This document shows, piece after piece, positions 1-8,266 of a DNA stretch of 42,722 nucleotides. Both the position numbers and the translations under genes were made by a program. The notes below the pieces were generated by a model. The model was not told the origin of the DNA. It saw nothing but the letters and a program-made list of their open reading frames with translations, and did not search any database. Position 1 is the first letter of the stretch; each line of letters begins with the position of its first letter. Source of the stretch: Halococcus morrhuae DSM 1307 (GTDB lineage Archaea > Halobacteriota > Halobacteria > Halobacteriales > Halococcaceae); NCBI RefSeq assembly GCF_000336695.1, contig NZ_AOMC01000096.1:27958-70679 (forward strand), written 5' to 3'.

Positions 1-2
1 CC

Positions 3-1130
3 TCCGGGACGACCGGGAAGCCGAAGGGTGTGCTGCTGACACACCAAAACCTCCTCTCGACGATCGAATCGTACGATACAGGTGGACTCAACGTCGACGC
101 CGAGGATTCGGTGTTGCTCGTCCTCCCCTTGTTCCACATCTACGCGCTGAACGCGGTCATGGGAACCTTCCTCTATACGGGCGCGAAAATGGTGCTCCAG
201 CCCCAGCCCGAAGCCCAGCCGATGCTCGACGCCATCTCCGAGCATGCCATCACGCACTTCGCGGGCGTCCCGGCGATGTACACGATGATGCACCGCGAGT
301 ACCGACAAAATTCCGACGAGTACGACCTCTCGTCGCTCGACAGTGTCACCTGCGCGGCCGCACCGCTCGCGGATGCGACCCGCCGGGAGATCGAGGAGGT
401 CTGGGACGTCCCGATGACCGAGGGTTGGGGGATGACCGAAACATCTCCAGCGGGCACGACCGAACCCTCGCGCGGGGTGCGCAAGGCCGCGGGCTGTATC
501 GGCCCGCCGGTGCCGAACATCGAGTGCAAGATCGCCGATCCCGCGACCCGCGAGACGCTCGTCGGGCCCGACGACCTCACCCCGTTCGTCGATCCCGAGA
601 TCGACTTCGCGGACGACGAGCGCGTCACCGGCGAGATCGCCGTCCGCGGCCCGCAGGTGTTCGATGGCTACTACGAACGCCCGGAGAAGACCGAGCAGGT
701 GTTCGACGACGAGGGTTGGTTCTACACCGACGACATCGCGCGCGTCGACGCCGACGGCTACTTCTGGATGGTCGATCGCGCCGACGACATGCTGATCGTC
801 GGCGGCGAGAACGTCTACCCCGCCGAGGTGGAAGAGGCCCTCTACGACCACCCCGACGTCGCCGAGGCCGCGGTCGTCGCCGCCGATCACGAGGTGAAGG
901 GTGAGGCACCGGTTGCGTTCGTCGTCGCCGAAGACAGAACCGATCTCGACGAGGACGCCCTCCGGGAGTTCACGCTCGATCACGTCGCGAGCTACGCCCA
1001 TCCCCGACGGGTGTTCTTCGTCGACGAACTCCCCCGGAGCGCGACGCGCAAGGTCCAGCGGTACAAGCTCGAAGCCGACGCCACGGAGCGACTCGACGAC
1101 CCCCTCCGGTCGACCGGCGAGGAGTTCTGA
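3..1130 (+). CDS. Long-chain acyl-CoA synthetase / AMP-dependent ligase, 5'-truncated
   Basis: Activates a carboxylic acid to acyl-CoA through an acyl-adenylate in the cytoplasm. The reading frame is open from the window edge. Its first ten codons read SGTTGKPKGV, the P-loop (A3) motif of the ANL adenylating superfamily, so a GTG at 30 is internal and the true start lies outside the window. Later motifs are present in order: GWGMTETSP (A5), then GWFYTDDIARVDADGYF (A7), DRADDMLIVGGENVYP (A8), and near the C-terminus RSATRKVQRYKL, which holds the A10 lysine although the usual TGK reads TRK. Family members have about 500-550 residues with the P-loop near residue 170, so roughly a third of the protein is missing. 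The acyl-CoA dehydrogenase nearby fits fatty-acid activation. Substrate chain length cannot be read from the sequence. Confidence 0.93.
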   Translation, partial: SGTTGKPKGVLLTHQNLLSTIESYDTGGLNVDAEDSVLLVLPLFHIYALNAVMGTFLYTGAKMVLQPQPEAQPMLDAISEHAITHFAGVPAMYTMMHREYRQNSDEYDLSSLDSVTCAAAPLADATRREIEEVWDVPMTEGWGMTETSPAGTTEPSRGVRKAAGCIGPPVPNIECKIADPATRETLVGPDDLTPFVDPEIDFADDERVTGEIAVRGPQVFDGYYERPEKTEQVFDDEGWFYTDDIARVDADGYFWMVDRADDMLIVGGENVYPAEVEEALYDHPDVAEAAVVAADHEVKGEAPVAFVVAEDRTDLDEDALREFTLDHVASYAHPRRVFFVDELPRSATRKVQRYKLEADATERLDDPLRSTGEEF

Positions 1131-1142
1131 TCACCGGGCGAG

Positions 1143-1550
1143 CTATCGTGGACCCTCGTCGTCGGTGTCCGTGACCAGTGTCGTCGGATCGCTCGTGTCG
1201 TCGCTTTGCTCGTCCGTGTGCGACCGGCGTACGTCCTGGTGATCGCTGAGTGTCGAGATGTCCTCGACGGCCGTGCCGATCAGCCGCTTGCCGACACGGA
1301 TCACTTCGTCGTGGGTGAGCCCGTAGGCCCTCACGGCTACGTACGCCGCGATGACCGGCAAAACGAGACTGAAAACGAGCGTGACGGCGAGATGGAACAG
1401 CACGCCAGCCGGCCGTACCGCCGTCACGGCGATCGGGACGAGCAGCACGAGGGCTGTCAGTACCCCTGCGCCGACCGCGAAGAGCCGCCGGCCCCAGTTA
1501 CGGAGCGCACGCCGCGTCTCGGCGTTCAAAACGGCGTCAGCCTCGGTCAT
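1143..1550 (-). CDS. Haloarchaeal membrane protein of unknown function (135 aa)
   Basis: I do not recognise this family. The protein has a charged N-terminus, two hydrophobic segments at about residues 25-47 and 50-75 that should span the membrane as a hairpin, and a hydrophilic acidic tail rich in Asp, Ser and Thr. The tail composition is typical of a haloarchaeal cytoplasmic or surface-exposed segment. It is convergent with the acyl-CoA synthetase, with 12 nt between the stop codons. Codon use and GC content match the surroundings, and the opposite-strand frames look like shadows, so I take it as a real gene. Confidence 0.7.
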   Translation of the reverse strand: MTEADAVLNAETRRALRNWGRRLFAVGAGVLTALVLLVPIAVTAVRPAGVLFHLAVTLVFSLVLPVIAAYVAVRAYGLTHDEVIRVGKRLIGTAVEDISTLSDHQDVRRSHTDEQSDDTSDPTTLVTDTDDEGPR

Positions 1551-1679
1551 GTGGTTTCTCCCCCTCTGCCATACCGTCCGCTACTCGCTCGTGCGCACTC
1601 AAAATTCCGATTGGGCCGGGCGGAAAACGGTGCGCTGTCCGCCCCTCGAAACGGCATGAGAACGTAGTGGCGCTCAGTT

Positions 1680-1799
1680 CTACAGGATCACCTTGTCGTC
1701 GCCGACGGCGTCGATCTGCTCTTCGTCTATCGGGTCGGTGTCCCGGCCCGATGCATCGTCGAAACCGAGGCGGCTTTTGATCTCGTCGGTGCTCGCATG
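1680..1799 (-). pseudogene. Possible frameshifted short gene, haloarchaea-like C-terminus
   Basis: The 334 nt between the neighbouring genes (1551-1884) hold no convincing complete gene. One minus-strand frame reads ASTDEIKSRLGFDDASGRD and continues to DAVGDDKVIL before a TAG at 1680-1682; the acidic composition is typical of a haloarchaeal protein. The frame has no start codon and is closed upstream by a stop near 1824. An ATG at 1796-1798 would give a protein beginning MASTDEIK if one G were inserted directly after it. The stretch may therefore be a small gene broken by a one-base deletion, or a C-terminal remnant. I do not recognise the family. Confidence 0.3.
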
Positions 1800-1884
1800 A
1801 CATGACGAGATCGAAGAACGCTAGTCGTCCATCCGGTCGATGAAAACCGCCAGAACTGGCCGACGACACACTGCCAACCGTGAT

Positions 1885-2421
1885 TCAATCAGACCCGTTT
1901 GGATCGTCCATCGCGTCTTCGAGGACGCGCTCGACGAACCGACCCTTTCGTTCGGTGTACGTCTCCCGATCGTTTGGGTGGTTTTCGGCCAGTTTCTGCT
2001 TCAGCGACTCGTACTCCACCGCGACGTCGGGGTTCTCGCGGAGATAGTCACGGAACGCGAGTGTTTCGGCGTGAAAATCGCTATCCCGCTCGGTGAGCGA
2101 AAGGTAATGTGTGCGGTTCGAGCGCGGCCCCTTCGCCAGGAATAGTCGTCCCTGAACGTCGCCCGGTCGATGCTCGTAGCCGTACTCTTCGAGGAGCGGA
2201 ACGAGCGACTCGCGGGCAGCGGAGAGATCGTCAACCACAGCCAGCAGATCGATGACGGGTTTCGCGGCGATCCCTTCGATGGCGGTGCTACCGACGTGTT
2301 CGTAGCCGTGGAGTCGATCGCCAGCGATGGATTCGAGTCGTTCGACTTCGGCCTCGTACGCTCGTTTCCACTCCGATCGATGGGGGACGAGCGTGACGTT
2401 GCCGCGCTCCAGACCGATCAT
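1885..2421 (-). CDS. GrpB family protein (UPF0157, nucleotidyltransferase fold)
   Basis: Member of the GrpB/UPF0157 family, distantly related to nucleotidyltransferases; the reaction is not established. The 178-residue length is typical. The family signature HVGSTAIEGIAAKPVIDLL lies at about residues 40-58, followed by the region GRLFLAKGPRSNRTHYLSL and a C-terminal stretch FRDYLRENPDVAVEYESLKQ that usually pairs with it. The ATG at 2421 was preferred over an upstream ATG at 2544 because homology begins there, and the longer start would run through the promoter region of the divergent acyl-CoA dehydrogenase. The two genes are separated by about 96 nt. Confidence 0.88.
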   Translation of the reverse strand: MIGLERGNVTLVPHRSEWKRAYEAEVERLESIAGDRLHGYEHVGSTAIEGIAAKPVIDLLAVVDDLSAARESLVPLLEEYGYEHRPGDVQGRLFLAKGPRSNRTHYLSLTERDSDFHAETLAFRDYLRENPDVAVEYESLKQKLAENHPNDRETYTERKGRFVERVLEDAMDDPNGSD

Positions 2422-2517
2422 ATGCTTTAGAGCATGAGGGCAAAAATAAGCCGCTCGTCCGAGTCGTCCTTCGATGAGCGGCACAACCACTATGGGTGGT
2501 GGACGCTCACAGTGTGC

Positions 2518-3684
2518 ATGGCCGCCTTCGAGACCGACGTGCACGAGATGATCCGGGAGGCGACGCGGGGGATCGCCGCCGAGTACGATGCCGAATACTG
2601 GCGCGAGTGCGTAAATGAAAAACAGTTCCCCGAGGAATACTGGCAGGACCTCGCGGACAACGGCTGGCTCGGCGTCGCCATCCCCGAGGAGTACGGCGGC
2701 GAGGGGATGGGGATGCTCGAAATGGCCATCGTCATCGAGGAGCTCTCACGGGGCGGCGGACAGGGCGGGATCATCTTCGTCCTCACACCCGTGTTCGGCG
2801 GCGTCGGCATCGAGCGCCACGGAACCGAGGCCCAGAAGGAGGAGTATCTCCCGAAGATCGCGAACGGCGAGCTGCGCTTCTGTATGGGGCTGACCGAACC
2901 GCGTGCGGGCACGAACACGCTCAACATCGACACCGAGGCCGAACGCGATGGAGACGAATTCGTGCTCTCGGGCCAGAAGACGTTCATCAGCGGCGTCGAG
3001 AACGCCGACGAGATGCTGCTCGTCGCGCGCACGTCCGCACTCGACCCCTCGAACCCCACCCACGGAGTCACGATGTTCCTCGTTCCGGAACCGGCCGATC
3101 AAGAGGGTATCTCGCTCACACCAATCGAGACCACGGTGCCGTGGTTCGAGACCCAGTACCAGGTCGATATCGACGGGCTTCGCGTCCACGAGGATCGTAT
3201 TCTCGGGACCGAGGACGCCGGACTCTATCTCCTGTTCGATACCCTCAACACCGAGCGCATCGGCGGCGCGGCGAGCGCTCTTGGAGGAGGGCTGCGTGCG
3301 ATCGATCTCGCGGTCGAGTACGCCAACGATCGCGAGGTGTTCGGCCAGCCGATCGGTGCCCACCAGGCCATCCAGCACCCGCTGGCCGAACATTACGCCA
3401 AACTCACCGCCGCCCAGCAGCTCACCTACGACGCCGCCGCGAAGTGGGACGACGGCGAGGACTGCGGCATGGAGGCCAACGCGGCCAAACTGTTGACGAG
3501 CGAGTTCGCCACCGAGGCAGCCTCGCAGGCGATCCAGACCCACGGCGGCAACGGGTTCACGCCCGAGTACGAGGTCTACGACATCTGGCAGAACTCCCGG
3601 CTCACCCAGACCGCGCCCGTCTCGAACGAGATGGCGAAGAACTTCATCGCCGAACACCACCTCGGTCTGCCTCGGTCGTACTGA
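2518..3684 (+). CDS. Acyl-CoA dehydrogenase family protein lacking the usual catalytic Glu
   Basis: FAD-dependent enzyme of the acyl-CoA dehydrogenase family (388 aa), expected to introduce an alpha-beta double bond into an acyl-CoA and pass electrons to ETF. The N-terminal, middle and C-terminal domains are all visible: FCMGLTEPRAGTNTLN and GQKTFISG in the flavin/substrate region, REVFGQPIGAHQAIQHPLAE, and IQTHGGNGFTPEYEVYDIWQ near the end. In medium- and short-chain enzymes the catalytic base is the Glu of TQ-IYEGTSE. Here the aligned stretch is TQTAPVSNE, with Pro367 at the Glu position, so another residue must act as base or the chemistry differs. The ATG at 2518 opens a normal N-terminus (MAAFETDVHEM); an in-frame start at 2434 would add unrelated sequence. 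Confidence 0.9.
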   Translation: MAAFETDVHEMIREATRGIAAEYDAEYWRECVNEKQFPEEYWQDLADNGWLGVAIPEEYGGEGMGMLEMAIVIEELSRGGGQGGIIFVLTPVFGGVGIERHGTEAQKEEYLPKIANGELRFCMGLTEPRAGTNTLNIDTEAERDGDEFVLSGQKTFISGVENADEMLLVARTSALDPSNPTHGVTMFLVPEPADQEGISLTPIETTVPWFETQYQVDIDGLRVHEDRILGTEDAGLYLLFDTLNTERIGGAASALGGGLRAIDLAVEYANDREVFGQPIGAHQAIQHPLAEHYAKLTAAQQLTYDAAAKWDDGEDCGMEANAAKLLTSEFATEAASQAIQTHGGNGFTPEYEVYDIWQNSRLTQTAPVSNEMAKNFIAEHHLGLPRSY

Positions 3685-3785
3685 GAACACGGGGTTCGAC
3701 CGATTTCGTCCCCGAATCGACCGAACACGCGTAGTTTCCTCTCCCGACCCTCGTGGTTTATGCGCCCGCGGCGACAGCGGATCGC

Positions 3786-4289
3786 ATGGTCATCCGTTCG
3801 TTCGAGGGCACCGAACCCACCATCCACGAGTCGGCACGCGTCGACGAATCGGCAATCGTCATCGGCGACGTCACGATCGAGGCCGAGGCGAGCGTCTGGC
3901 CGAACGTCACCCTCCGTGGCGACTCCGGCGCGATCGTCCTCCGCGAGGGTGCGAACGTCCAGGACAACGCGGTCTGTCACGAGGGTTGCGAGATCGGCCC
4001 CGGTGCGACCGTCGGCCACACGGCCATCGTCCACGCGGCCACGGTCGGCGAGCGCGCGATGGTGGGGATGAGCGCGACCGTTCTTGGCGACGCACACATC
4101 GGCGAAGAAAGTCTCGTCGCGGCGGGCAGCGTCGTCACCGAAGGGATGGACATCCCGCCGAACACGCTCGTCACCGGGACGCCCGCCGAAATCCGTAAAG
4201 AGGTCGAGGACTCGCCGTGGACCCACGCCGGCGAACATTACGTCGAGTTGTCGAAGCGCCACGAGCGCTCGTCCGAGCGCGTCGACTGA
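3786..4289 (+). CDS. Gamma-class carbonic anhydrase-like hexapeptide protein
   Basis: Left-handed beta-helix protein of the gamma carbonic anhydrase/YrdA group (167 aa), expected to form a trimer with metal sites between subunits and to hydrate CO2. Hexapeptide-type repeats run through residues 10-140. The candidate zinc ligands are the His of AVCHEG and the two His of VGHTAIVHA, in the family's H...H-x4-H arrangement. The C-terminal part (SLVAAGSVV, PPNTLVTGTPAEIRK) matches family members. Start chosen at ATG 3786, where homology begins; the longer frame from 3753 adds an unrelated segment. Real activity is uncertain, since many such proteins are inactive as anhydrases. Confidence 0.9.
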   Translation: MVIRSFEGTEPTIHESARVDESAIVIGDVTIEAEASVWPNVTLRGDSGAIVLREGANVQDNAVCHEGCEIGPGATVGHTAIVHAATVGERAMVGMSATVLGDAHIGEESLVAAGSVVTEGMDIPPNTLVTGTPAEIRKEVEDSPWTHAGEHYVELSKRHERSSERVD

Positions 4290-4290
4290 T

Positions 4291-4884
4291 CTACCACAGC
4301 CGCGCCGCCGTGGCGAGCACCCAGAGCGAGAGACAGGCCGAGCCGACGAGCTCCGGCAGCGCCAGCCCGCCCGGCGTGCCCGCACCGAGCCACACCGCCC
4401 AGCCGAGAACGTGGACGAGCGCCAGCCCGAGCGTCGCGAGACCACGAGTCTGTTTGCCGGCGTATACGTCACCCGCGCCGTCGAAAACGAACGCGACGGT
4501 GAACGCGAGGAAGAAGCCGACCGCCACGAGCCCGTGCTCGGGGGCGGGCAGCGCGAAGACGCCGATCAACGAGAGGCAGACCGCCGCCAGCGCGAAGTCG
4601 AGACTGCCGGCAGCGTGGAGCAGCGTTCGGGCGTTCCTGGCGAGGACGACGGCGAACGGGAGTGCGAGCACGCCCGAGAGGAGCAGTCCGTAATTGAACA
4701 CGGCTGTCGAGGCCCAGCTCGCGCGCCCGAGATCGGACAGCGCGCTCGTCGAGAACGAAAAGCGCGTCGAGAGCAGGACGGCGACGGTGATCGCCCCGAG
4801 CGCGACGGCGATCGAGAGCATGCCGAACGCCGCAGCGATCCTGTTCGCTCGTGTGGACGGTGTGGGCTCTGACGAGTTCGTCAT
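4291..4884 (-). CDS. DUF998 family membrane protein
   Basis: Integral membrane protein of 197 aa with about six hydrophobic segments. The early motif SALSDLG followed by FNYGLLLSGVLALPFAVVL is the DUF998 pattern (ISDLG ... FN-GLI-SG). The function is unknown. The stop lies 1 nt beyond that of the convergent carbonic anhydrase gene, so the two share essentially no spacer and may affect each other's termination. Confidence 0.82.
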   Translation of the reverse strand: MTNSSEPTPSTRANRIAAAFGMLSIAVALGAITVAVLLSTRFSFSTSALSDLGRASWASTAVFNYGLLLSGVLALPFAVVLARNARTLLHAAGSLDFALAAVCLSLIGVFALPAPEHGLVAVGFFLAFTVAFVFDGAGDVYAGKQTRGLATLGLALVHVLGWAVWLGAGTPGGLALPELVGSACLSLWVLATAARLW

Positions 4885-4966
4885 TCGTTCGAGATCGCGG
4901 CCGGCTGTCCCTTCAGCCTACCGTCATGCCCGAAAGTCGACATTCGATGATCCGCAGTGCGATCAG

Positions 4967-6067
4967 TCAGCCGAAGAAGTCGACGAGTCGGCGGCCCGCC
5001 GTCTCGATTTCGGGCGAGACGAGCGCGAACCGGAACCAGTCGGCGCGCGCCTCGCCGAAAGTCTCGCCGGGCATGGCGGCGACGCCGGCCTCGTCGACGA
5101 GCCGTTCGGCGTTCTTCATCGTTCCGGGGAACTCCGGAAAACGTGCCATCACGTAGAACCCGCCGTCAGGAGCGGTGTACTCCGCACCAGTGTCGTCGAG
5201 CGCGTCGGTGAAGCCGTCGATGCGGCGCACGAGGCGCTCGCGATTGCGCTCGTAATACTCGGGGCCGGTCCCGCGGAGCGCGCGGAGAACGGCGTACTGT
5301 GCGGGTCGGCTGCCGGCGACGTTGACGAGCATGTGGCGGCTGCGCACCCCATCGACCAACTCGTCCGGAAAGACGCCGTAGCCGACGCGAAAGCCCGTGA
5401 TGGCCATCGATTTCGAGAAGGCGTTCGTCACGATCCGGTGCGGCGAATCGACCGCAAGCGCACTCGCGAACTCCCCCGTATAATCGAAGTGATCGTACAC
5501 CTCGTCGCTCACGAGGATCGCATCGTGCGCCGCGGCGATCTCGACCAGTTCGGCCATCGTCTCCTCGTCGTAGACCGCGCCGGTCGGGTTGTTCGGCGTG
5601 TTGACGACGATGGCGGCCGTCTCGTCGCTCGCGCGCTCGCGGACGGCGGCGGGATCGAGCGAGCCGTCGGCATCGACCGGGACGTAGCGGGGAACGCCGC
5701 CGAACAGCTGTGTCTTGCCGGGATAGTAGGGATAGACCGGATCGGTGAGCAGCACCTCCGTGCCCGCGTCGCGGTCGAGCGCCGCCGCCAGCGCGAGCGA
5801 GTTCGCCTCGCCGGCCCCGTTGGTGACGACGACGTTCTCGATGGCGACGCCGCGCCGGGCGGCGATCTCCTCGCGGAGATCCGCGAGCCCCGCGCTCGGC
5901 GGGTACTGGTAGTCGTTGCCGTCCAGGTCGGCGAACTCGTGGAGGCCCTCGCCGATCGCCGGCGGCGCGTTCCAGTCGGGCCCACCGCTGACCAGTTCGA
6001 CGACGTCCCGTTCGGCGGCCGCCGCGTACTGCATCAGCCGGAAGAACTGCGGTGTCTGATACTCCAT
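4967..6067 (-). CDS. PLP-dependent aminotransferase, class I/II
   Basis: Fold-type I aminotransferase (366 aa) expected to transfer an amino group between an amino acid and a 2-oxo acid. The PLP lysine is K219 in VTNAFSKSMAITGFRVGY. Other family marks are NGAGEANSLA for phosphate binding, the NTPNNPTG loop at about 156-163, and SDEVYDHF with the Asp and Tyr that contact the pyridine ring. The N-terminus begins directly with the substrate-gate region, as in archaeal subgroup I-gamma aminotransferases. The substrate is not determinable; aspartate- or aromatic-type activity is most likely. It is divergent from the CinA-like gene, with an 84-nt shared upstream region. Confidence 0.9.
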   Translation of the reverse strand: MEYQTPQFFRLMQYAAAAERDVVELVSGGPDWNAPPAIGEGLHEFADLDGNDYQYPPSAGLADLREEIAARRGVAIENVVVTNGAGEANSLALAAALDRDAGTEVLLTDPVYPYYPGKTQLFGGVPRYVPVDADGSLDPAAVRERASDETAAIVVNTPNNPTGAVYDEETMAELVEIAAAHDAILVSDEVYDHFDYTGEFASALAVDSPHRIVTNAFSKSMAITGFRVGYGVFPDELVDGVRSRHMLVNVAGSRPAQYAVLRALRGTGPEYYERNRERLVRRIDGFTDALDDTGAEYTAPDGGFYVMARFPEFPGTMKNAERLVDEAGVAAMPGETFGEARADWFRFALVSPEIETAGRRLVDFFG

Positions 6068-6151
6068 AGGCTGCTTGACGGTCGCCGCCTACTCCGTCTT
6101 TCGGCTCCCACGAGGGGTGGGTTTTTGCCCGCGGCGGGCGACCGATCGGCC

Positions 6152-6673
6152 ATGACCACCGACGACGCGATCGAACGACGGCTCGGCGACGCGCTCCGGG
6201 AGAGCGACGCGACGATCGCCGTCGCCGAGTCCTGTACCGGCGGGCTCGTGGGCTCGCTGCTGACCGACGTTCCCGGATCGAGTGACTACTTCGATCGGTC
6301 GCTCGTCACCTACTCGTCGCGGGCCAAGCGCGCGCTACTGGCCGTCAGTCGCGAGAGCCTCGATGCCCACGGCGCGGTGAGCGAACCGGTCGCCCGCGAG
6401 ATGGCCCGTGGCGCGCGCGACACCGCCGACGCGACCTGGGGGCTCGCCACGACGGGCATCGCGGGCCCCGACGGCGGCACCGACGAGAAGCCGGTGGGGA
6501 CGGTCTACATCGGCGTCGCCCACGCCGGCGAGTGGGGCAGCGGCGAGTCGACGAGCAGGGTCGAACACTACGTCTTCGACGGCACGCGCACGGAGGTCAA
6601 GGAGCAGATCGCCCGGCGCGTGCTCACGGCGGTGTTCGAGGCGCTCAACGATCGCGAGCAGGAAGCGACTTAG
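6152..6673 (+). CDS. Stand-alone CinA C-terminal domain (nicotinamide-nucleotide amidase)
   Basis: A 173-residue protein made only of the CinA C-terminal domain, matching PncC-type enzymes that hydrolyse nicotinamide mononucleotide to nicotinate mononucleotide and ammonia in NAD recycling. The motif VAESCTGGLVGSLLTDVPG lies near the N-terminus, followed by VTYSSRAKR, VSEPVAREMA and TTGIAGPDGGTDEKPVGTVY, all conserved. The N-terminal molybdopterin-binding-like domain of long CinA proteins is absent. Start ATG 6152 is the first one giving family-like sequence; open frame further upstream is antisense to the aminotransferase gene. Confidence 0.9.
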   Translation: MTTDDAIERRLGDALRESDATIAVAESCTGGLVGSLLTDVPGSSDYFDRSLVTYSSRAKRALLAVSRESLDAHGAVSEPVAREMARGARDTADATWGLATTGIAGPDGGTDEKPVGTVYIGVAHAGEWGSGESTSRVEHYVFDGTRTEVKEQIARRVLTAVFEALNDREQEAT

Positions 6674-6700
6674 GGGACACCCGCGTCGAGTGAAGCGAAA

Positions 6701-7189
6701 ATGAACAAGCGCGGCCACGTGCTCAACGCGATCGTCCTGAGCGTCGGGCTCGCCTGCCTCGCCCACCCATCGCTCGATGCCGCGACGGTCCGGGCGGCCG
6801 TCGCCATCGGCGTGCCCGTGACCCTCGGCGCGCTCATCCCCGACGTCGACACTGCCTTCGGCACCCACCGCAAGACGCTGCACAACCTCCCCGTCCTCCT
6901 GCTCTTCTTCGTCTATCCGCACTACTTCGGCAACCTCCAGTTCGTCTGGATCGGCGTCGCCACCCACTACGTGCTCGATCTGTTCGGGTCGAAACGCGGG
7001 CTCGCGCTGCTCTACCCGCTCGATCGCGCCGAGTTCGACGTCCCGGTCGGCGTCTCGGCACGGAGTCGCTACGCCGGCGGGCTGATGGTGCTCATCACGG
7101 CGTTCGAGCTCGTCGTCGCCGCCGCGCTCGCGTACGATCTCCCCCGCCGACTCGTCGCGAGCGGCCTGCGCGCGAGCGGGCTCGCCTGA
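6701..7189 (+). CDS. Membrane-bound metal-dependent hydrolase-like protein (YdjM/DUF457 type)
   Basis: Small membrane protein of 162 aa with about four hydrophobic segments. Conserved polar residues lie between them: ALIPDVDTAFGTHRKTLHN, then ATHYVLDLFGSKRGLALLYP. The Asp/His pattern (PDVD, H-x3-LHN, THYVLDLF) is that of the YdjM/DUF457 family, annotated as predicted membrane-bound metal-dependent hydrolases; no substrate is known. It lies 27 nt after the CinA-like gene on the same strand and is possibly co-transcribed with it. Confidence 0.8.
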   Translation: MNKRGHVLNAIVLSVGLACLAHPSLDAATVRAAVAIGVPVTLGALIPDVDTAFGTHRKTLHNLPVLLLFFVYPHYFGNLQFVWIGVATHYVLDLFGSKRGLALLYPLDRAEFDVPVGVSARSRYAGGLMVLITAFELVVAAALAYDLPRRLVASGLRASGLA

Positions 7190-7255
7190 ATGTGGTGAAG
7201 GGGTCGTAATCCGAGAGCAGAACAAGTATCACCGGCGAGCGAATCACAGGAAACG

Positions 7256-8266
7256 ATGACTGCAGGCAGAACCGTCGGCGTCTGTGTGGTCGTTTTCGTG
7301 CTGCTCGCGGCGGGCGTCGCCGGCACCGCGAGCGCACAGAGCGCGCCGACGCCCATCGACTCGTGTCGGACGATCGCCGACGACGGCGAGTACGTTCTCA
7401 CCGCCGACATCGCGAACAGTTCCCAGTCGACGTGCGTCCAGATCCTTTCGAGCGACGTCACCTTCGACGGTGGCGGCCACACGATCGGGGGCGCGAACGC
7501 CAACGACAGCGTCGGCGTGAAGGTGAACAACTCGCTGACGAGCCTCTCGAACGTCACCGTCAGAAACGTCTCGACGACCGGCTGGACGACCGGCGTCCAG
7601 TATCTCGACGTCGCGAACGGCAGCATCGAGGACGTCACCGCGAGCGGCAACGACCGCCATGGCATCCGCCTGCGCGCCGCGAGCGACGCACGCGTCAAGA
7701 ACGTCACCGCGACCGACAACGGACGCTGGAGTCTCTACACCGTCGGGAACACGACCGTCACCGGCAGCGGGTTCGCGACCGGCTCGACGGACAACGCCTC
7801 GTTCACCGCCAGCGACGTCGCGCTCACGGGCGTCGGCTCGCCACCGGGCGGGCTCGACAACCGCTCGACAGTCGGCCAGCGCCTCGGCGCGGTCGCCACG
7901 AGCGGCAATAGCTCGCTCCGGCTCGGCATCGGCTACGACGAGGCGAACGTGACGCGCGCGAACGTGACCGAGAACAGCCTCCGGATGTGGCGCTTCGAGG
8001 GCAACTGGAGCCAGCCCGACGGCGTGAACTTCGTCAACATCGAGCAGGACCGCGTCGTCGCCGAAGCGGGGAACATCGACAACGCGAGCGTTCTCGCCCC
8101 GGTCGGCGACGTCGAGACGCCGACACCCACGCCGACCCCGACCGCCACGGCGACCGAGACGGCCGCCAACACGACGAGCAGTTCCAACGGACCGGGCTTC
8201 GGGGTCGGACTCGCGCTCGTCGCCGTTCTCGCGAGCGCGTTCGTCCTCCTGCGCCGGAATCAGTAG
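7256..8266 (+). CDS. Secreted beta-helix surface protein with PGF-CTERM anchor
   Basis: Predicted exported cell-surface protein (336 aa). Residues 1-28 form a signal peptide ending near ASAQS. Residues about 35-200 are repeats of the right-handed parallel beta-helix/NosD type (VTFDGGGHTIGG, NVTVRNVST, VKNVTATDNG), rich in NxS/T sites for glycosylation. A Thr/Pro stalk (TPTPTPTATATET) follows, then GPGFGVGLALVAVLASAFV and a basic end, which is a PGF-CTERM signal processed by archaeosortase with lipid anchoring. It is paralogous to the gene at 9964-11304. The ligand or enzymatic role is unknown. Its stop overlaps the convergent PHP-like gene by 7 nt. Confidence 0.9.
   Translation: MTAGRTVGVCVVVFVLLAAGVAGTASAQSAPTPIDSCRTIADDGEYVLTADIANSSQSTCVQILSSDVTFDGGGHTIGGANANDSVGVKVNNSLTSLSNVTVRNVSTTGWTTGVQYLDVANGSIEDVTASGNDRHGIRLRAASDARVKNVTATDNGRWSLYTVGNTTVTGSGFATGSTDNASFTASDVALTGVGSPPGGLDNRSTVGQRLGAVATSGNSSLRLGIGYDEANVTRANVTENSLRMWRFEGNWSQPDGVNFVNIEQDRVVAEAGNIDNASVLAPVGDVETPTPTPTPTATATETAANTTSSSNGPGFGVGLALVAVLASAFVLLRRNQ

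Noticed and set aside
1537-1869. 110-residue minus-strand frame
   Set aside because: Arg-rich, no recognisable motif, overlaps the start of the membrane protein gene; a different frame in the same place looks more protein-like.
4694-6151. Very long open frame upstream of the CinA-like gene
   Set aside because: It lies antisense to the aminotransferase and DUF998 genes and has Arg/Val-rich shadow composition; only the part from 6152 has family motifs.
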